In this document: positions 1-11,200 of the stretch, piece by piece
Layout: each line of letters begins with the position of its first letter
Position numbering within the stretch: position 1 is the stretch's first letter
Assembly: GCF_024808665.1 (NCBI RefSeq)
Contig: NZ_JANUBZ010000002.1
Span: forward strand, 626,017-690,016
Reading direction: 5' to 3'
Length of the DNA: 64,000 bases
From: Mucilaginibacter empetricola
Lineage (GTDB): Bacteria > Bacteroidota > Bacteroidia > Sphingobacteriales > Sphingobacteriaceae
The notes under the pieces: model-generated
What the model was told of the DNA's origin: nothing
What the model saw: only the letters and a program-made list of their open reading frames with translations
Database searches by the model: none
Translations under genes and position numbers: made by a program

Positions 1-315
1 AACCAGCAATTTATGATACAAGATGCGGGAAGCGGCTACTATAGATTAACCCCTATGAATGCCACCGGGAAGTGTTTAGAAGTGTATAACTGGTCTGCAA
101 GTAACGGCGGCCAGGTAGATATATGGGATTACAATGGTGGAAGTAATCAAAAATGGACAATTCAGTTAACCGACAATGGTTATTATAAAATTATCAATGT
201 AAACAGCGGAAAAGCGCTTGATCTTTATCAACTTTCATTGAATAACGGGAGAGTGGTTGACCAATGGGATTATAACGGTGGCAGAAACCAACAATGGGGG
301 TTTGTGAAACCATAA
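1..315 (+). CDS. C-terminal part of ricin-B-type lectin protein (5' end outside window)
   Basis: The reading frame is open from base 1 and ends at a TAA at 313-315, so only the last 104 residues are visible. They form a ricin-type beta-trefoil (RICIN/CBM13-like) domain with repeated blocks: 'GKCLEVYNWS...VDIWDYNGGSNQKW' and 'GKALDLYQLS...VDQWDYNGGRNQQW'. The repeated Q-x-W at the end of each block is the family hallmark. In Bacteroidota such domains usually sit at the C-terminus of secreted glycoside hydrolases and bind galactose or xylan chains. The catalytic part, if any, lies left of the window. The domain assignment is firm; the identity of the full protein is unknown. Confidence 0.85.
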   Translation, partial: NQQFMIQDAGSGYYRLTPMNATGKCLEVYNWSASNGGQVDIWDYNGGSNQKWTIQLTDNGYYKIINVNSGKALDLYQLSLNNGRVVDQWDYNGGRNQQWGFVKP

Positions 316-361
316 GCAATAATAAAAAAAGATCAATTTAAGCAATTTTACAAACTCATAG

Positions 362-402
362 AATCTCTGGTGTCTTTCAAAAAGGCACCAGAGATTTTTT
401 TT
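362..402 (+). terminator. Rho-independent terminator after the lectin gene
   Basis: A 12-13 bp stem (ATCTCTGGTGTC pairing with GGCACCAGAGAT, one wobble) with a 9-base loop is followed by eight T residues. It lies 47 bases after the lectin stop and points rightward. Confidence 0.8.
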
Positions 403-846
403 AAGCTATGATTTAGGCCAATTGAAAAAATGAACGGGCGCTGTAAGCGGTTAGATTGAGTGTGAATATGTTTTGCCCTTATCTTTGCAATTTCTATCTC
501 ACACATGAAATTGGTCATCATGCCCTCCCTTGCATTTTCATTATAATTATAAAATTTAATGTAATAACGAGTCAAAACTCTTTTAAACAAATGATTTTTC
601 GGTAATATGAACATTTTGTGCTCTATTTATTAACTTTTGTACCCCTTCAATCAATTTCCTCCGCTATAATTTAGCCTCCCAAATCAATAAACCGAGATTG
701 TTTAGAAATATTGATGGTTAATTGGGGCTTTATAACCGCAGCCTTTACTACCCGCTTTTATACATTCCAGGCTTAATGGTTTGCCCTTTTCGTTTTGATA
801 AAAACGATAACCGATTAATAAACAAAACCATTGTAAACCCACATTT
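403..846. other. Intergenic region before the GH31 gene
   Basis: About 440 AT-rich bases between the lectin terminator and the GH31 start. It presumably carries the GH31 promoter, but I find no copy of the 14-bp or palindromic motifs seen elsewhere in the locus. Antisense frames here (348-614 and 702-1118) have no recognisable domain. The stretch at 702-820 on the minus strand looks faintly protein-like (ending in KGCGYKAPINHQYF) and could be a gene remnant. Confidence 0.5.
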
Positions 847-3225
847 ATGTTACGTATAAAACCAATGCCGAAATATGCCCTGTTAAAATTTATAGCCGCC
901 TTTTTGTTCCTTACTATTATTAGTATTCCGATTGTAAAGGCATCCGTTATCTCATACAAAAAAGAAGCAAGTGGGGTGTTATTTAAATTGGATAAAGGCT
1001 TGATGAGGGTTACTATTTGCAAGGACGATATTATAGAAGTAAAATATACAGTTTTTGATAGTTTAACCAACAGGCCATCACTCATCGTAAATGCAAAATG
1101 GGATTTTCCGGATTTCAAGGTTTTGGAGGAAAAAAATCAGGTTATTATTATCACGGCGAGATTGAAAGTATTGATTAATAAAAATACTAATAATGTCTCC
1201 TACCAGGATCTTAACGGTCATCAGATCAGTTCTGAAAGTGACAAAAGCATGTCGTCTGTTACCATTGCCGGCATCGAAACCTATAATGTAAGCACAATAT
1301 TCAATTCGCCTAAAGACGAAGCTCTTTTTGGTCTTGGCTGTCATCCGACTGACACTGGTTCTATCAATTATAAGGGCAGAGATCAGGATATGACAATAAA
1401 ATATATGACCGGAGCAGTGCCGGTATTATTGTCTGCTAAAGGTTATGGACTGATGTGGGATAATTATTCTTCTTCAGGTTTCTATGGTTCTGTAGCCGAT
1501 AATACCCAATTCAAATACGTATCAGAAAGTGGAAGACAAGTAGATTATTACTTTTTTTATGGACCCTCATTCGATCAGATCATTAATCTGTATCGTACTG
1601 CCACAGGCAAAGCTCCCATGTTTGCCAAATGGGCCTTCGGCTTATTTCAGTCGCAAGACAGGTATATGAGTCAGGATGAAATTTTATCTGTTAAAGACAA
1701 TTACCGTAATAGTCATATACCGGTAGATGTTATTGTGCAGGATTGGTATTATTGGGATCCATTCCCTATTGGTGTTCATATAATGAACCCTGCCCGTTAT
1801 CCCGATCCTAAAAAAATGGTTGATGAATTGCATAAGGCCAATGTTCATGGAATGATATCCATCTGGCCTGTGTTTGGCAAGGGAACAAAAGACTTTGATA
1901 CTCTAAAAAAAATGGGGGGATTAACCAGCATTACCTGGGATAATGTTGTCAGCCATACCTTTGATACCTATTACGATGCGCACAATCCAAAAGCACGTGA
2001 ACTATACTGGGATATGGCCCGCGACAGCCTGGTTAAAAGATACGGCTGGGACGCATGGTGGGTAGATCAATGTGAGCCGGACAACGGCCTGTTATTGGAC
2101 GAACGCCGGAAAGCCGACTTTTGGACCGGTAAGGGTATTGACTATTTTAATACCTATTCGCTTCAGCATTCTACCGGCATCTACCAGGGCTGGCGGAGGG
2201 ATATCCCTAATAAGAGAGGCTTTTTTCTGCTCAGGCAAACCTTTGCCGGTGAGCAACGAAATGCTGCGGTGATATGGTCTTCTGATATTTTCTGCTCGTT
2301 TGATGCGTTAAAAAGCCAGATACCGCAAGGCATAAATACGGGTGTATCCGGCATTCCTTACTGGACGTCTGACATAGGCGGATACCAGTACAACTGGAAA
2401 GCGCCTGATTGGTCGAAACCGGAATTCAGGGAATTGTTTACACGCTGGTTTCAGTTTGGTACATTTTGCCCTATTATGCGCATACACGGCAAGGGTGAAC
2501 GGGCCATGTTTTCAAAGAATTGGGACGAAGACACAAAGTCAATCCTGTTAAAATATGATAAGTTGCGTTATCGCCTGTTGCCATACATCTACTCCCTTGC
2601 CGCAAAAACAACATTAGAGAATTATACGATGATGCGTTCACTGGCATTTGATTTCAGAAATGATACCAATGTTTACAAAATACCAGATCAATATATGTTT
2701 GGACCGGGATTTTTAGTTAGCCCGGTAACCGGCGGAGGTGAAACAGAAAGGAAAGTTTATTTGCCGGGCTCAGGTATTTGGTACAATTTCTGGACCGGTG
2801 AGCAGAGTAAAGGAGGCAAAACTATCGATGCGGCTGCACCGATAGATCTGATGCCGTTGTACGTACGTGCAGGTTCAATTATACCTATGGGGCCTGACGT
2901 AGAATATGCTACTGAAAAATCCAATAAGGTTATCGAACTGCGGATTTACCCGGGAGCGGACGGTCAGTTTACCTTTTACGAAGATGAAAATGACAATTAT
3001 AATTATGAGAAGGGGGAATATGCCACTTTTACGTTCACCTGGAATAACAAGCTGAAAACATTAAGCATATCAGATACCAAGGGAGATTTTCCGGGGATGT
3101 TAAGGCAGCATACCTTTAACGTGATATTGGTTAATGGCCTGCACGGCAGCGGCCCTTTGATCACTACTGCCGTGAATAAAACAGTTAATTATGAAGGTAA
3201 GGCAATATCCATAGAATTGAAATAG
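847..3225 (+). CDS. GH31 family alpha-glycosidase (probable alpha-xylosidase/alpha-glucosidase), exported
   Basis: A 792-residue exported retaining alpha-glycosidase of family GH31. An N-terminal hydrophobic segment (about residues 13-33) acts as signal peptide. It is followed by the galactose-mutarotase-like N-domain, the (beta/alpha)8 catalytic barrel and C-terminal beta domains. The motif WWVDQCEPD places the nucleophile at D407, and the WSSDIF motif the likely acid/base at D480. GH31 enzymes in Bacteroidota hemicellulose loci commonly remove alpha-xylose from xyloglucan oligosaccharides. The PA14 insert of some alpha-xylosidases is not evident, so substrate is inferred from the neighbouring HTCS and SusCD genes. 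A second ATG at 865 is an equally possible start. A terminator follows at 3305-3342, so it is probably a single-gene transcript. Confidence 0.88.
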   Translation: MLRIKPMPKYALLKFIAAFLFLTIISIPIVKASVISYKKEASGVLFKLDKGLMRVTICKDDIIEVKYTVFDSLTNRPSLIVNAKWDFPDFKVLEEKNQVIIITARLKVLINKNTNNVSYQDLNGHQISSESDKSMSSVTIAGIETYNVSTIFNSPKDEALFGLGCHPTDTGSINYKGRDQDMTIKYMTGAVPVLLSAKGYGLMWDNYSSSGFYGSVADNTQFKYVSESGRQVDYYFFYGPSFDQIINLYRTATGKAPMFAKWAFGLFQSQDRYMSQDEILSVKDNYRNSHIPVDVIVQDWYYWDPFPIGVHIMNPARYPDPKKMVDELHKANVHGMISIWPVFGKGTKDFDTLKKMGGLTSITWDNVVSHTFDTYYDAHNPKARELYWDMARDSLVKRYGWDAWWVDQCEPDNGLLLDERRKADFWTGKGIDYFNTYSLQHSTGIYQGWRRDIPNKRGFFLLRQTFAGEQRNAAVIWSSDIFCSFDALKSQIPQGINTGVSGIPYWTSDIGGYQYNWKAPDWSKPEFRELFTRWFQFGTFCPIMRIHGKGERAMFSKNWDEDTKSILLKYDKLRYRLLPYIYSLAAKTTLENYTMMRSLAFDFRNDTNVYKIPDQYMFGPGFLVSPVTGGGETERKVYLPGSGIWYNFWTGEQSKGGKTIDAAAPIDLMPLYVRAGSIIPMGPDVEYATEKSNKVIELRIYPGADGQFTFYEDENDNYNYEKGEYATFTFTWNNKLKTLSISDTKGDFPGMLRQHTFNVILVNGLHGSGPLITTAVNKTVNYEGKAISIELK

Positions 3226-3304
3226 AGGCCAACGGGACTTTTGCGATAAAATTAAAAAGCGTTACAATTAGTTGATTAATGCCCTAGATCAGTTAAGGCT
3301 GTTA

Positions 3305-3342
3305 ATGCGTCCCCGGATTGAGACCCGGGGCGTATTTTTTTA
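3305..3342 (+). terminator. Rho-independent terminator after GH31
   Basis: Inverted repeat ATGCGTCCCCGG / CCCGGGGCGTAT (two wobble positions) with a short loop, followed by a run of T at 3335-3341. It separates GH31 from the HTCS gene. Confidence 0.8.
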
Positions 3343-3458
3343 ATATGATAGATACTGAAATTACGTGTCATATAAACATGAATTCCATTTTTTTATGGTA
3401 CCTTAGTGTATCGGCTAAGGGGTCAGGCTGCTGATTCAAAAATCTCAAATATATCTCA

Positions 3459-6400
3459 ATGCAGTTAAAACTCTATATTGTTCTTTTGCTATTGGTTTTT
3501 ACCAGCACAAACAATTTTGCACAAAACAGCCAGTACCAATTTTCTCAACTCAATATAGGCAATGGGCTGTCACACAATCAGGTTAATTGCATATTTAAAG
3601 ATTCGCGGGGTTTTATGTGGTTTGGTACCGCATCGGGACTTGACCGGTATGATGGCTATACTTTTAAAGTATTTAAGCATGATGATGACAATAAAAGCTC
3701 CATTATTGATGATTTTATAAGCAATATTTTTGAAGGCCCGGATAATAAGTTATGGATAGCAACCCTAAGAGGGAATTGTTCTTACGATCCGGAAACTGAG
3801 CAGTTTAATAGCGATATATCAGCAGTGCAACGCCCCCTTAAACTACCGGCTTATCCCTTTGTATCTAAAATAATCAACAATGGCAAAGGCGATTTTTGGT
3901 TTGTATGCCCCGATTCGGGTCTTTACCATTATAACGTCTTAAAAAAGCAGACCATACGTTACTATCATCATATTAATTCCAAACCCTCTTTATACTCAAA
4001 TTCTATTTCAGACATTACCCAGGATGCAAATGGAAATATTTGGCTGGTTTATTACGGAGGTACGGTAGAACTATTTAATACCAAACTAAATAAAATCACT
4101 TACAGTACAGATATTTTCTATAAAGCAAATAATAAAAAAAACACTTATTATTCCATAACTGTCGATCGGGACAACGATTTGTGGGTTTATACACCCAATG
4201 TCGATCAGGGTATATATTATTACAGCCCTTCCGCCAAAGTATTTAGACATATTGATAAAGAATCAGCAGGAGCGAAGCTAAAATCGAACATTGTTAATAG
4301 TGTTGTACAGGCCGATGACGGGCTCATATGGATCGCCGCTGATCACGGCGGAATAAGCCTTCTTGATAAAAATGGGTTTAAAATTACTTACCTGTTGAGC
4401 CGCGAAGATGATGCAAAATCGTTGGGACAAAATAGCGTGATACTTTATAAAGACAACACGGGTATTATGTGGGCCGGAACCTATAAAGAAGGCGTGAGTT
4501 ATTATCATAAAAATATTATCAGGTTTCCGCTTTACAGGCATTTCGCTTCTGACCCAGGCAGTTTAAGTTTTGAAGATGTTGACAAGTTTGTGGAGGATAA
4601 AAACGGAAATTTATGGATTGGGACAAATGGAGGAGGCCTGATTTATTTTAATCGTAAAACGGGCAAGTTTAAGCAGTATAAACATGATCCGGGGAATCCC
4701 AATAGTCTTAGTAGCGATATCATTGTTAGCTTATGCATAGATCACGAGCAAAAGTTATGGATAGGAACTTATTTTGGTGGTCTTGATTGCTTTGACGGCG
4801 AAAAATTCAATCATTACAAACACGATGACAAGATGGCCACAAGCATTGCTGATGACAGGGTGTGGAGTATTTTTGAAGATTCTTCGAACCGGTTATGGAT
4901 TGGCACTTTTGCAGGCAGTTTGGAGATTTTCGATCGCTCAAAAAAAACATTTTACCATCCGTTTGATAAATTAGCTATCCGATGCCCCTATATATCTTCA
5001 ATATTCGAGGATAACCAAAGAAACATTTGGGTAGGCGGATATTTTGGTGTAGATGAAATATTGAAAGACGGACACCACGTTGTACATTATAATAAGAAGA
5101 CGAATGACCCCAATAGTTTAATCTGGGATAATATATCCAGCATCACTCAGGATAGCCGCGGCCTGATATGGATTGCGACACACAACGGACTGAGCATATT
5201 CCATCCGGAAACAAAACGCTTCGAATCCCTCATCAATAAAAACGGCTTGCCTGACAATCAAGTGCTCAATGTACTCGAAGATAATAGGGGGGCAATGTGG
5301 CTGAGTACTTCAGCTGGATTATGTCGTATCACTTTAACCAGGGCCAATAATTCGTATAGTTTTCAATTCGAAAACTTCGATGAAACAGACGGCTTGCAGG
5401 GCAAGGAATTTAATGCCAATTCGGCGCTAAAAACAAGGAACGGTGAACTGATATTTGGCGGCGGCCACGGTTTCAATATTTTTGATCCTTCGAGAATACA
5501 TCCCATCCTTGACAAATCCAAATTAATCTTTACCGATTTTAAGCTCTTTAACACAAGCTTAGCCGCCAATGAAGTGTTTGATGGTGATATTATATTGCCG
5601 AAAGCCATTTCAGTAGTTAGCGGCATAACGCTTAATCACGGCGAAAATGAATTTGCAATTGAATTTGCAGCACTTGATTTTTTTAATCCTACAAAAATAA
5701 AATATCAATATAAGATGGATGGCTTTGACAAGCGTTGGCTTAACGCAGATAATGCCAGCCGGAGGGCTACCTATACCAATCTTGATGGTGGCGATTATGT
5801 TTTTAAAGTGCGGGCTTTAAATATAGAAAGCCAGGATAAGCCAAATTATATATGTTTAAAAATAAAAGTGCTTCCACCATTCTGGAAGTCAACGTTTGCG
5901 TACATCAGTTATCTGATACTTATAGCGGGCCTGCTCTTTTTTATCCGCTGGCGCGGTATAAAAAAGATAAGGCGTGAGTTTGCGGAAGAAAAGGAAAATC
6001 AGGCAGCGAAGCTGATAATTGAGCAAGAGCGACGGGAAATTAAGCGCATGCGCGAACTCGACCAATTGAAAATTAAGTTTTTGACCAATGTGAGCCATGA
6101 ATTCAGGACGCCATTATCCCTAATTATGGCGCCCGTTGATAAAATGCTTACTCATGCCGATGCTGAGCAGAAGCAACAATTAAATATGATAAGCCGCAAC
6201 GCTAAGCGTTTATTAAATATGGTAAACCAATTGCTTGATTTTCGTAAAATGGAAGTACAGGAATTGAAGTTGCATTGCAGGCCGGGAGACATTGTGCAGT
6301 TTATTAAAGAAATTTCCTTTTCATTTACAGACATTGCTGTTGAAAAAGGTATCGGTTTTGAATTTGACAGCGATATAGATGTTTTGATGACAAATTTCGA

Positions 6401-7661
6401 TCATGATAAAATTGAAAGAATTTTATTCAATCTGCTATCCAATGCCTTTAAATTCACCCCGCGGGAAGGGCATGTTAGTGTATTGCTCGGTATGGGGCCC
6501 GGGACGCAAAGTGCAGATGCTGATTTATTTGAAATCAAGATAATAGACACAGGGATCGGAATACCTTTTGAAAAACGGGATAAGATATTCGAAAGTTTTT
6601 TTCAGCATGATATCCCCGATTCAATGGTGAATCAGGGCAGCGGTATCGGTCTTTCTATTACCAGGGAGTTTGTGAAAATGCACGGCGGTGAAATAGCCGT
6701 TGAAAGTGAACCCGGACGCGGCACCTGTTTTATTGTCAAGTTGCCGCTGGTTGCTGAAGCTAATTCGTCAATGGCTTTGTCCTGCAAGTCAGGCGAATTA
6801 CCGCAACTAAGTGATTTACAAATTGAAAGCAGAAATGAGAACGCAGAATATCATTCAAACGACAAAAAACCTTTAGTGTTGCTGGTGGAAGATAATGACG
6901 ATTTTCGTTTTTATCTCAAAGATAATCTGAAGCGTGATTTTTTTATAATTGAAGCCGCAAATGGAAAGGAAGGCTGGCAAAAGGCGTTATCACAACATCC
7001 GGATATAATGGTGAGTGATATAAGCATGCCCGAAATGGATGGCATAGAGCTTTGTAAAAAAATAAAAAATGATAAGCGTACGTCGCACATTCCTATTATA
7101 TTATTAACGGCCTTAACCGGCGAGGAAGACCAGCTAAAAGGCCTCGCGATTGGGGCGAATGACTACATGACCAAACCTTTCAATTTTGAGATATTGGTTT
7201 CAAAAATTAAAAATCTGTTAATCCTGCAGGATACTTTTAAACGTACCTATAAAAAACAGATGGATGTACAACTACACGAAGTAGCTATACAATCAGAAGA
7301 TGAAAAGCTCTTAAGGAAGTTAGTTGAATACATTGAACAGAATATTTCAGATTATAATCTTTCGGTAGAAGAATTAAGTCGGCAGATGAATATGAGCCGG
7401 GTGTCGCTTTATAAAAAAGTTTTAATGATTACCGGGAAATCTCCTATAGAGTTCATTCGTTCGATAAGGTTAAAAAAAGCTGTCTATCTGTTGGAGAATA
7501 GCCAAATGACCGTTAGTCAGATATCTTATGAAGTTGGTTTTAATACACCCAAATATTTCACCAAATTATTTAAAGAAGAATATAATACCCTACCGTCTGT
7601 ATATATTAACGCTTTACGCCAAAGGAGAAATTTGACAGATGAAGCCGATAGCAAAAGATAG
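3459..7661 (+). CDS. Hybrid two-component system sensor/regulator (HTCS) of the polysaccharide locus
   Basis: This 1400-residue protein joins sensor kinase and regulator in one chain, as is typical for Bacteroidota glycan sensing. Order: signal peptide (1-22); periplasmic two-bladed-propeller sensor built from many 'LWIGT..GGL' Reg_prop repeats (about 30-700); Y_Y_Y domain (about 730-800); one membrane helix (about 811-830); coiled linker; HisKA with phospho-acceptor H880 in NVSHEFRTPLSLI; HATPase_c with N and G boxes (about 950-1090); receiver domain with D1187 in DISMPEMDG and K in TKPF; C-terminal AraC-type HTH (about 1290-1390). It should sense an oligosaccharide in the periplasm and activate nearby glycan genes. 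The 14-bp motif upstream of both SusC genes and GH39 is its best candidate target. All catalytic residues appear intact. Confidence 0.95.
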   Translation: MQLKLYIVLLLLVFTSTNNFAQNSQYQFSQLNIGNGLSHNQVNCIFKDSRGFMWFGTASGLDRYDGYTFKVFKHDDDNKSSIIDDFISNIFEGPDNKLWIATLRGNCSYDPETEQFNSDISAVQRPLKLPAYPFVSKIINNGKGDFWFVCPDSGLYHYNVLKKQTIRYYHHINSKPSLYSNSISDITQDANGNIWLVYYGGTVELFNTKLNKITYSTDIFYKANNKKNTYYSITVDRDNDLWVYTPNVDQGIYYYSPSAKVFRHIDKESAGAKLKSNIVNSVVQADDGLIWIAADHGGISLLDKNGFKITYLLSREDDAKSLGQNSVILYKDNTGIMWAGTYKEGVSYYHKNIIRFPLYRHFASDPGSLSFEDVDKFVEDKNGNLWIGTNGGGLIYFNRKTGKFKQYKHDPGNPNSLSSDIIVSLCIDHEQKLWIGTYFGGLDCFDGEKFNHYKHDDKMATSIADDRVWSIFEDSSNRLWIGTFAGSLEIFDRSKKTFYHPFDKLAIRCPYISSIFEDNQRNIWVGGYFGVDEILKDGHHVVHYNKKTNDPNSLIWDNISSITQDSRGLIWIATHNGLSIFHPETKRFESLINKNGLPDNQVLNVLEDNRGAMWLSTSAGLCRITLTRANNSYSFQFENFDETDGLQGKEFNANSALKTRNGELIFGGGHGFNIFDPSRIHPILDKSKLIFTDFKLFNTSLAANEVFDGDIILPKAISVVSGITLNHGENEFAIEFAALDFFNPTKIKYQYKMDGFDKRWLNADNASRRATYTNLDGGDYVFKVRALNIESQDKPNYICLKIKVLPPFWKSTFAYISYLILIAGLLFFIRWRGIKKIRREFAEEKENQAAKLIIEQERREIKRMRELDQLKIKFLTNVSHEFRTPLSLIMAPVDKMLTHADAEQKQQLNMISRNAKRLLNMVNQLLDFRKMEVQELKLHCRPGDIVQFIKEISFSFTDIAVEKGIGFEFDSDIDVLMTNFDHDKIERILFNLLSNAFKFTPREGHVSVLLGMGPGTQSADADLFEIKIIDTGIGIPFEKRDKIFESFFQHDIPDSMVNQGSGIGLSITREFVKMHGGEIAVESEPGRGTCFIVKLPLVAEANSSMALSCKSGELPQLSDLQIESRNENAEYHSNDKKPLVLLVEDNDDFRFYLKDNLKRDFFIIEAANGKEGWQKALSQHPDIMVSDISMPEMDGIELCKKIKNDKRTSHIPIILLTALTGEEDQLKGLAIGANDYMTKPFNFEILVSKIKNLLILQDTFKRTYKKQMDVQLHEVAIQSEDEKLLRKLVEYIEQNISDYNLSVEELSRQMNMSRVSLYKKVLMITGKSPIEFIRSIRLKKAVYLLENSQMTVSQISYEVGFNTPKYFTKLFKEEYNTLPSVYINALRQRRNLTDEADSKR

Positions 7662-8202
7662 CTAATGTATTGTAAATCTTATTCTTGGAGCTGTTTTTTA
7701 CAGCAAGTTGATAGCCTTTTCAATCTTATTTACTTCCATTTTCTTAAAATTCTATGTAAATAGAGGTGAAATCTGTAAATGTTTGGTTGTAACTAACTTG
7801 TTTTTAGATAGTTATATCTTGATTAACATTTGGTCTATATTCATTATCAAGTTAGCCCTTCTTGTCTTTGAAACATTTATAGTTTCATCCCCAGAGAATG
7901 AGCATTCTAAAGCAATTATTTTAAATCAGCTATTGAAGGCCCTCCTTTCAATTATAAACTAAAAGACCTAACAGATTATTTTAATTTTTTTATAGCGGCA
8001 ATGTGCTTCGCATTTTGCTGGCTAAGCTTTAATGTTCTGCCTGTGGATTCTACAGCGTTGAATATTATGGCTTTAAAAAAATATGCCTGTTAGCGAGATA
8101 CTTAACCAATTATTAAATGAGCAATAAATATGATTAAAAACTAAAACTCCCCCCAAAGACAATGAACCAATTATTAGAAAACTTTAAAATTCCTTTATCA
8201 CT
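7662..8202. other. Long leader/regulatory region before the first susC-like gene
   Basis: 540 bases with no convincing gene. An 84-codon frame (7708-7962) is hydrophobic, low-complexity and overlaps the conserved motif, so I treat it as chance. The region contains the shared element AACATTTGGTCTAT at 7825-7838 and the downstream box ATAGTTTCA at 7879-7887. This leaves over 300 bases of probable untranslated leader before the SusC start. Confidence 0.6.
7825..7838 (+). promoter_or_regulatory. Candidate HTCS operator, copy A
   Basis: AACATTTGGTCTAT is shared exactly with 20716-20729 and, in the opposite orientation, 31514-31527. In copies A and B the match extends to TAACATTTGGTCTATAT. A second box ATAGTTTCA follows 54 bases after the start of the core, the same spacing (within 1 bp) as in copy B. 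It lies about 365 bp before the SusC start. Binding by the adjacent HTCS is inferred. Confidence 0.6.
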
Positions 8203-11200
8203 ATGGAAAAAAATTTACCAAGACAATTAAGTTATAAACTACTGCTGTCAGCAGTTTTAATGTTGTTATTCGCACTTCCTGGCTATTCGCAAAGCAGGTA
8301 TGTTACGGGCAAAGTTATTAGCTCGGATGATAACAAGCCGATGATGAGTGTTACCATTAAAGTTAAAGGCACATCTTTGGATGCATCAACCGATATAAAC
8401 GGCGATTTTTCTATCGAAGCCAAAACCGGCGATGTGCTGGTGTTCTCCTACATTGGCTATCAAAGTAAGGAAGTTACTGTTGAGAGTGCCCGCATAATTA
8501 ATATAGCTTTAACTACTACTAACTCCAACCTAAACGAGGTGGTTGTTATCGGCTATGGCAAAGTGCGGCGTAAAGATCTTACGGGCTCTATTGCCTCCGT
8601 TTCGGCAAAAGACATTGTGGAAACCCAACCTACTACCTTTGATCAAGCCTTACAAGGCAAAGTTGCCGGTGTGATGGTGCAACAGGTGTCGGGACAACCG
8701 GGTGGCGACGTTAATATCCAGATACGCGGTATAGGTGGTTTTAGCGAAAGTCCCCCGTTGTATGTAATAGATGGTGTTCAGATACCACCTAACGGCCAAT
8801 CGGCGATTACCGGTGAGGGCTCCAATCCATTATCGACCATTGATCCCTCACAGATTGCCTCAATTGATGTATTGAAGGATGCGTCTGCCACGGCTATTTA
8901 TGGTTCACAAGCCTCAAATGGGGTAGTAATCATCACCACAAAAAGAGGCGTATCAGGCCCCCCAACCATAAGTTATGATGGTTACGCCGGCTGGCAGGCG
9001 TTACCTAAATATTACGACGTAATGAACTTGCCGGAATATGCGACTTTTATGAACGAAAAGGCTGCTATTATTGGTTACGACCTACGCCCTCAATTTGCTA
9101 ACCCGCAATATCTGGGGCAGGGTACTAATTGGCAAGAAGCATTGTACCGCACGGCGCCTATGCAGAACCATAATGTGGCCATCACCGGCGGTGATGCCCG
9201 TACGAAATATTATATATCTGCCACGTATTTTTCACAGGAGGGTATTGCCTTAGGCTCTGATTTTAACAGAACCTCGATCAAAACGAATATTGATAACAAA
9301 ACAACCGATTGGCTTAAAGTTGGGATCAGTTTAGATTTAGCCCACGTGTCAGAAGACGTAGGAACCACCAATACTGGTGTTATTTTACAAGCTTTGAACC
9401 AAACGCCCGACGTAGCAGTTAAAAACCCAGATGGCACATGGGGAGGAAATGATCCTAATATTTACGGAGCTTACGGTGCAAATCCGTTTGCATTGGCAAC
9501 AATTGTGACTGATCATAAAAGCCGGTACCAGGGGATTGGTAACGCTTATGCTGAAATTCAGTTTACCAAAGATTTGAGCCTGCGTAACGAGGTGTCAGGC
9601 AATTTTGACTTTGCCACTGAAGACTATTTCGACCCTACCTATGTAATGGGCTCCTACACAAACACCAGCAATAAAGGAACCGCTACCACCGGACAAAATA
9701 TTTACAATTCAATTACTAATTATTTAAGTTACTCGCACACTTTCGCTTCCAAATATTTTGTGAGTGCAACTTTAGGGCACGAGGCACAGGTGCTTAACGG
9801 TTCATCTGTTTCGGCTACCCGTACTAATTTTGCCAGTAATGATGTAACCACTATAAGCAGTGGCGACCCCACTACCGCTACTAATACAGGCGTGAAATCA
9901 GATGGTGCATTGGAGGCTTATTTTGCCCGTGCCAATTTTACCTACGAAAATAAGTATATGTTAACCGGAACTATACGCCGTGATGGTTCTTCTAAATTTG
10001 GGCCGGCCGACAGATGGAATACCTCATATTCCGGCGCATTTGCATGGAAGATCATGAATGAGAATTTTATGAAAGGCGTAAAAGGTGTTGACGACCTGAA
10101 ACTTAGGTTAGGTTATGGTTTAGTTAATAACCAAAACATTAATGAATATGCCTACGGCTCAACTTTCAGCACAGTAGCTACCGGCTTATCAGGTAATTCG
10201 CAGTTAACTGCTACCGAAGGTAATCCCAATGTAAAGTGGGAAACTTCAACATCGTATAATGCGGGTCTGGATGCGAGTGTTTTGAACAATAGGATACAGT
10301 TTACTGTTGACGCTTACTACAAAAAAACAAATAACCTATTATTGTCGCTTACGCTGCCATATTACTCAGGCACATTTGCAAACGGGGGTTACTCACCGGG
10401 TGCAATTCAGGCGCCTTTTGTGAACATTGGTGCGGTAAGTAATAAAGGTTTTGAATTCTCAATATCAAGTTACAATATCAGATCGAAAGATTTTAACTGG
10501 AAAACCACCATCAATTTCTCGCGCAATATCAACAAAGTGCTTGCTTTAGATCCGGGTACGCCGGCCATTTACGGCACGTATACCAAAACGGTTGTAGGCA
10601 GCTCTATAGGTGATTTTTATGGTTATCAAACGCTGGGCCTTTATAAAGATGCTGCCGACTTTAAAAAATATCCGGCGTTGTGGCAAAATGGCAGCGGGCC
10701 TATACCTATCACACCCGGATCTGGCGGAGTTTGGGTAGGTGATGTTATTTTTAAGGATAACAACCACGATGGAAAAATAGACGCCAATGACGAGACCGAT
10801 TTAGGCTCGCCGCTACCTAAGTTCCAATATGGCATTAACAACACCTTTAACTATAAACGGTTTGATCTGACGGTATTTATGACCGGCGATTATGGTAACA
10901 AGATATTTGACCAGTTATTGGTAAATGGTGATGATCCTAACCAAAATTTCGGTTATTTCCCGGCTGTGCTTAACTATGCGCGCATTGGCTTGATCAACCC
11001 TACAGGTTCCTCAACTGATATCAACAATGTTTATATCACTAACCCAGGCACCAATATTACAAGGATAAGTCAGAGCAGCGGTGATCAAAATACTATATTT
11101 TCTGATAAGTACATCCAAAGCGGATCGTTCCTGAAATGTAAGAGCATTGCTTTAGGCTACAATTTTAACAAGGATTTGGTCGCCAAGTTGCATATCGCTT

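Noticed and set aside
806..816. AACCGATT as a fourth LacI-type site before GH31
   Set aside because: Only the loose AANCGNTT pattern is met and it is not palindromic; such matches are expected by chance.
702..1118. Minus-strand frame overlapping the GH31 start
   Set aside because: Its larger part is antisense to the GH31 signal peptide region. Only the last 35 residues look protein-like, so at most it is a remnant.
7708..7962. 84-codon open frame before the first susC gene
   Set aside because: Hydrophobic low-complexity translation without a family pattern. It overlaps the conserved 14-bp motif and lies in very AT-rich DNA.
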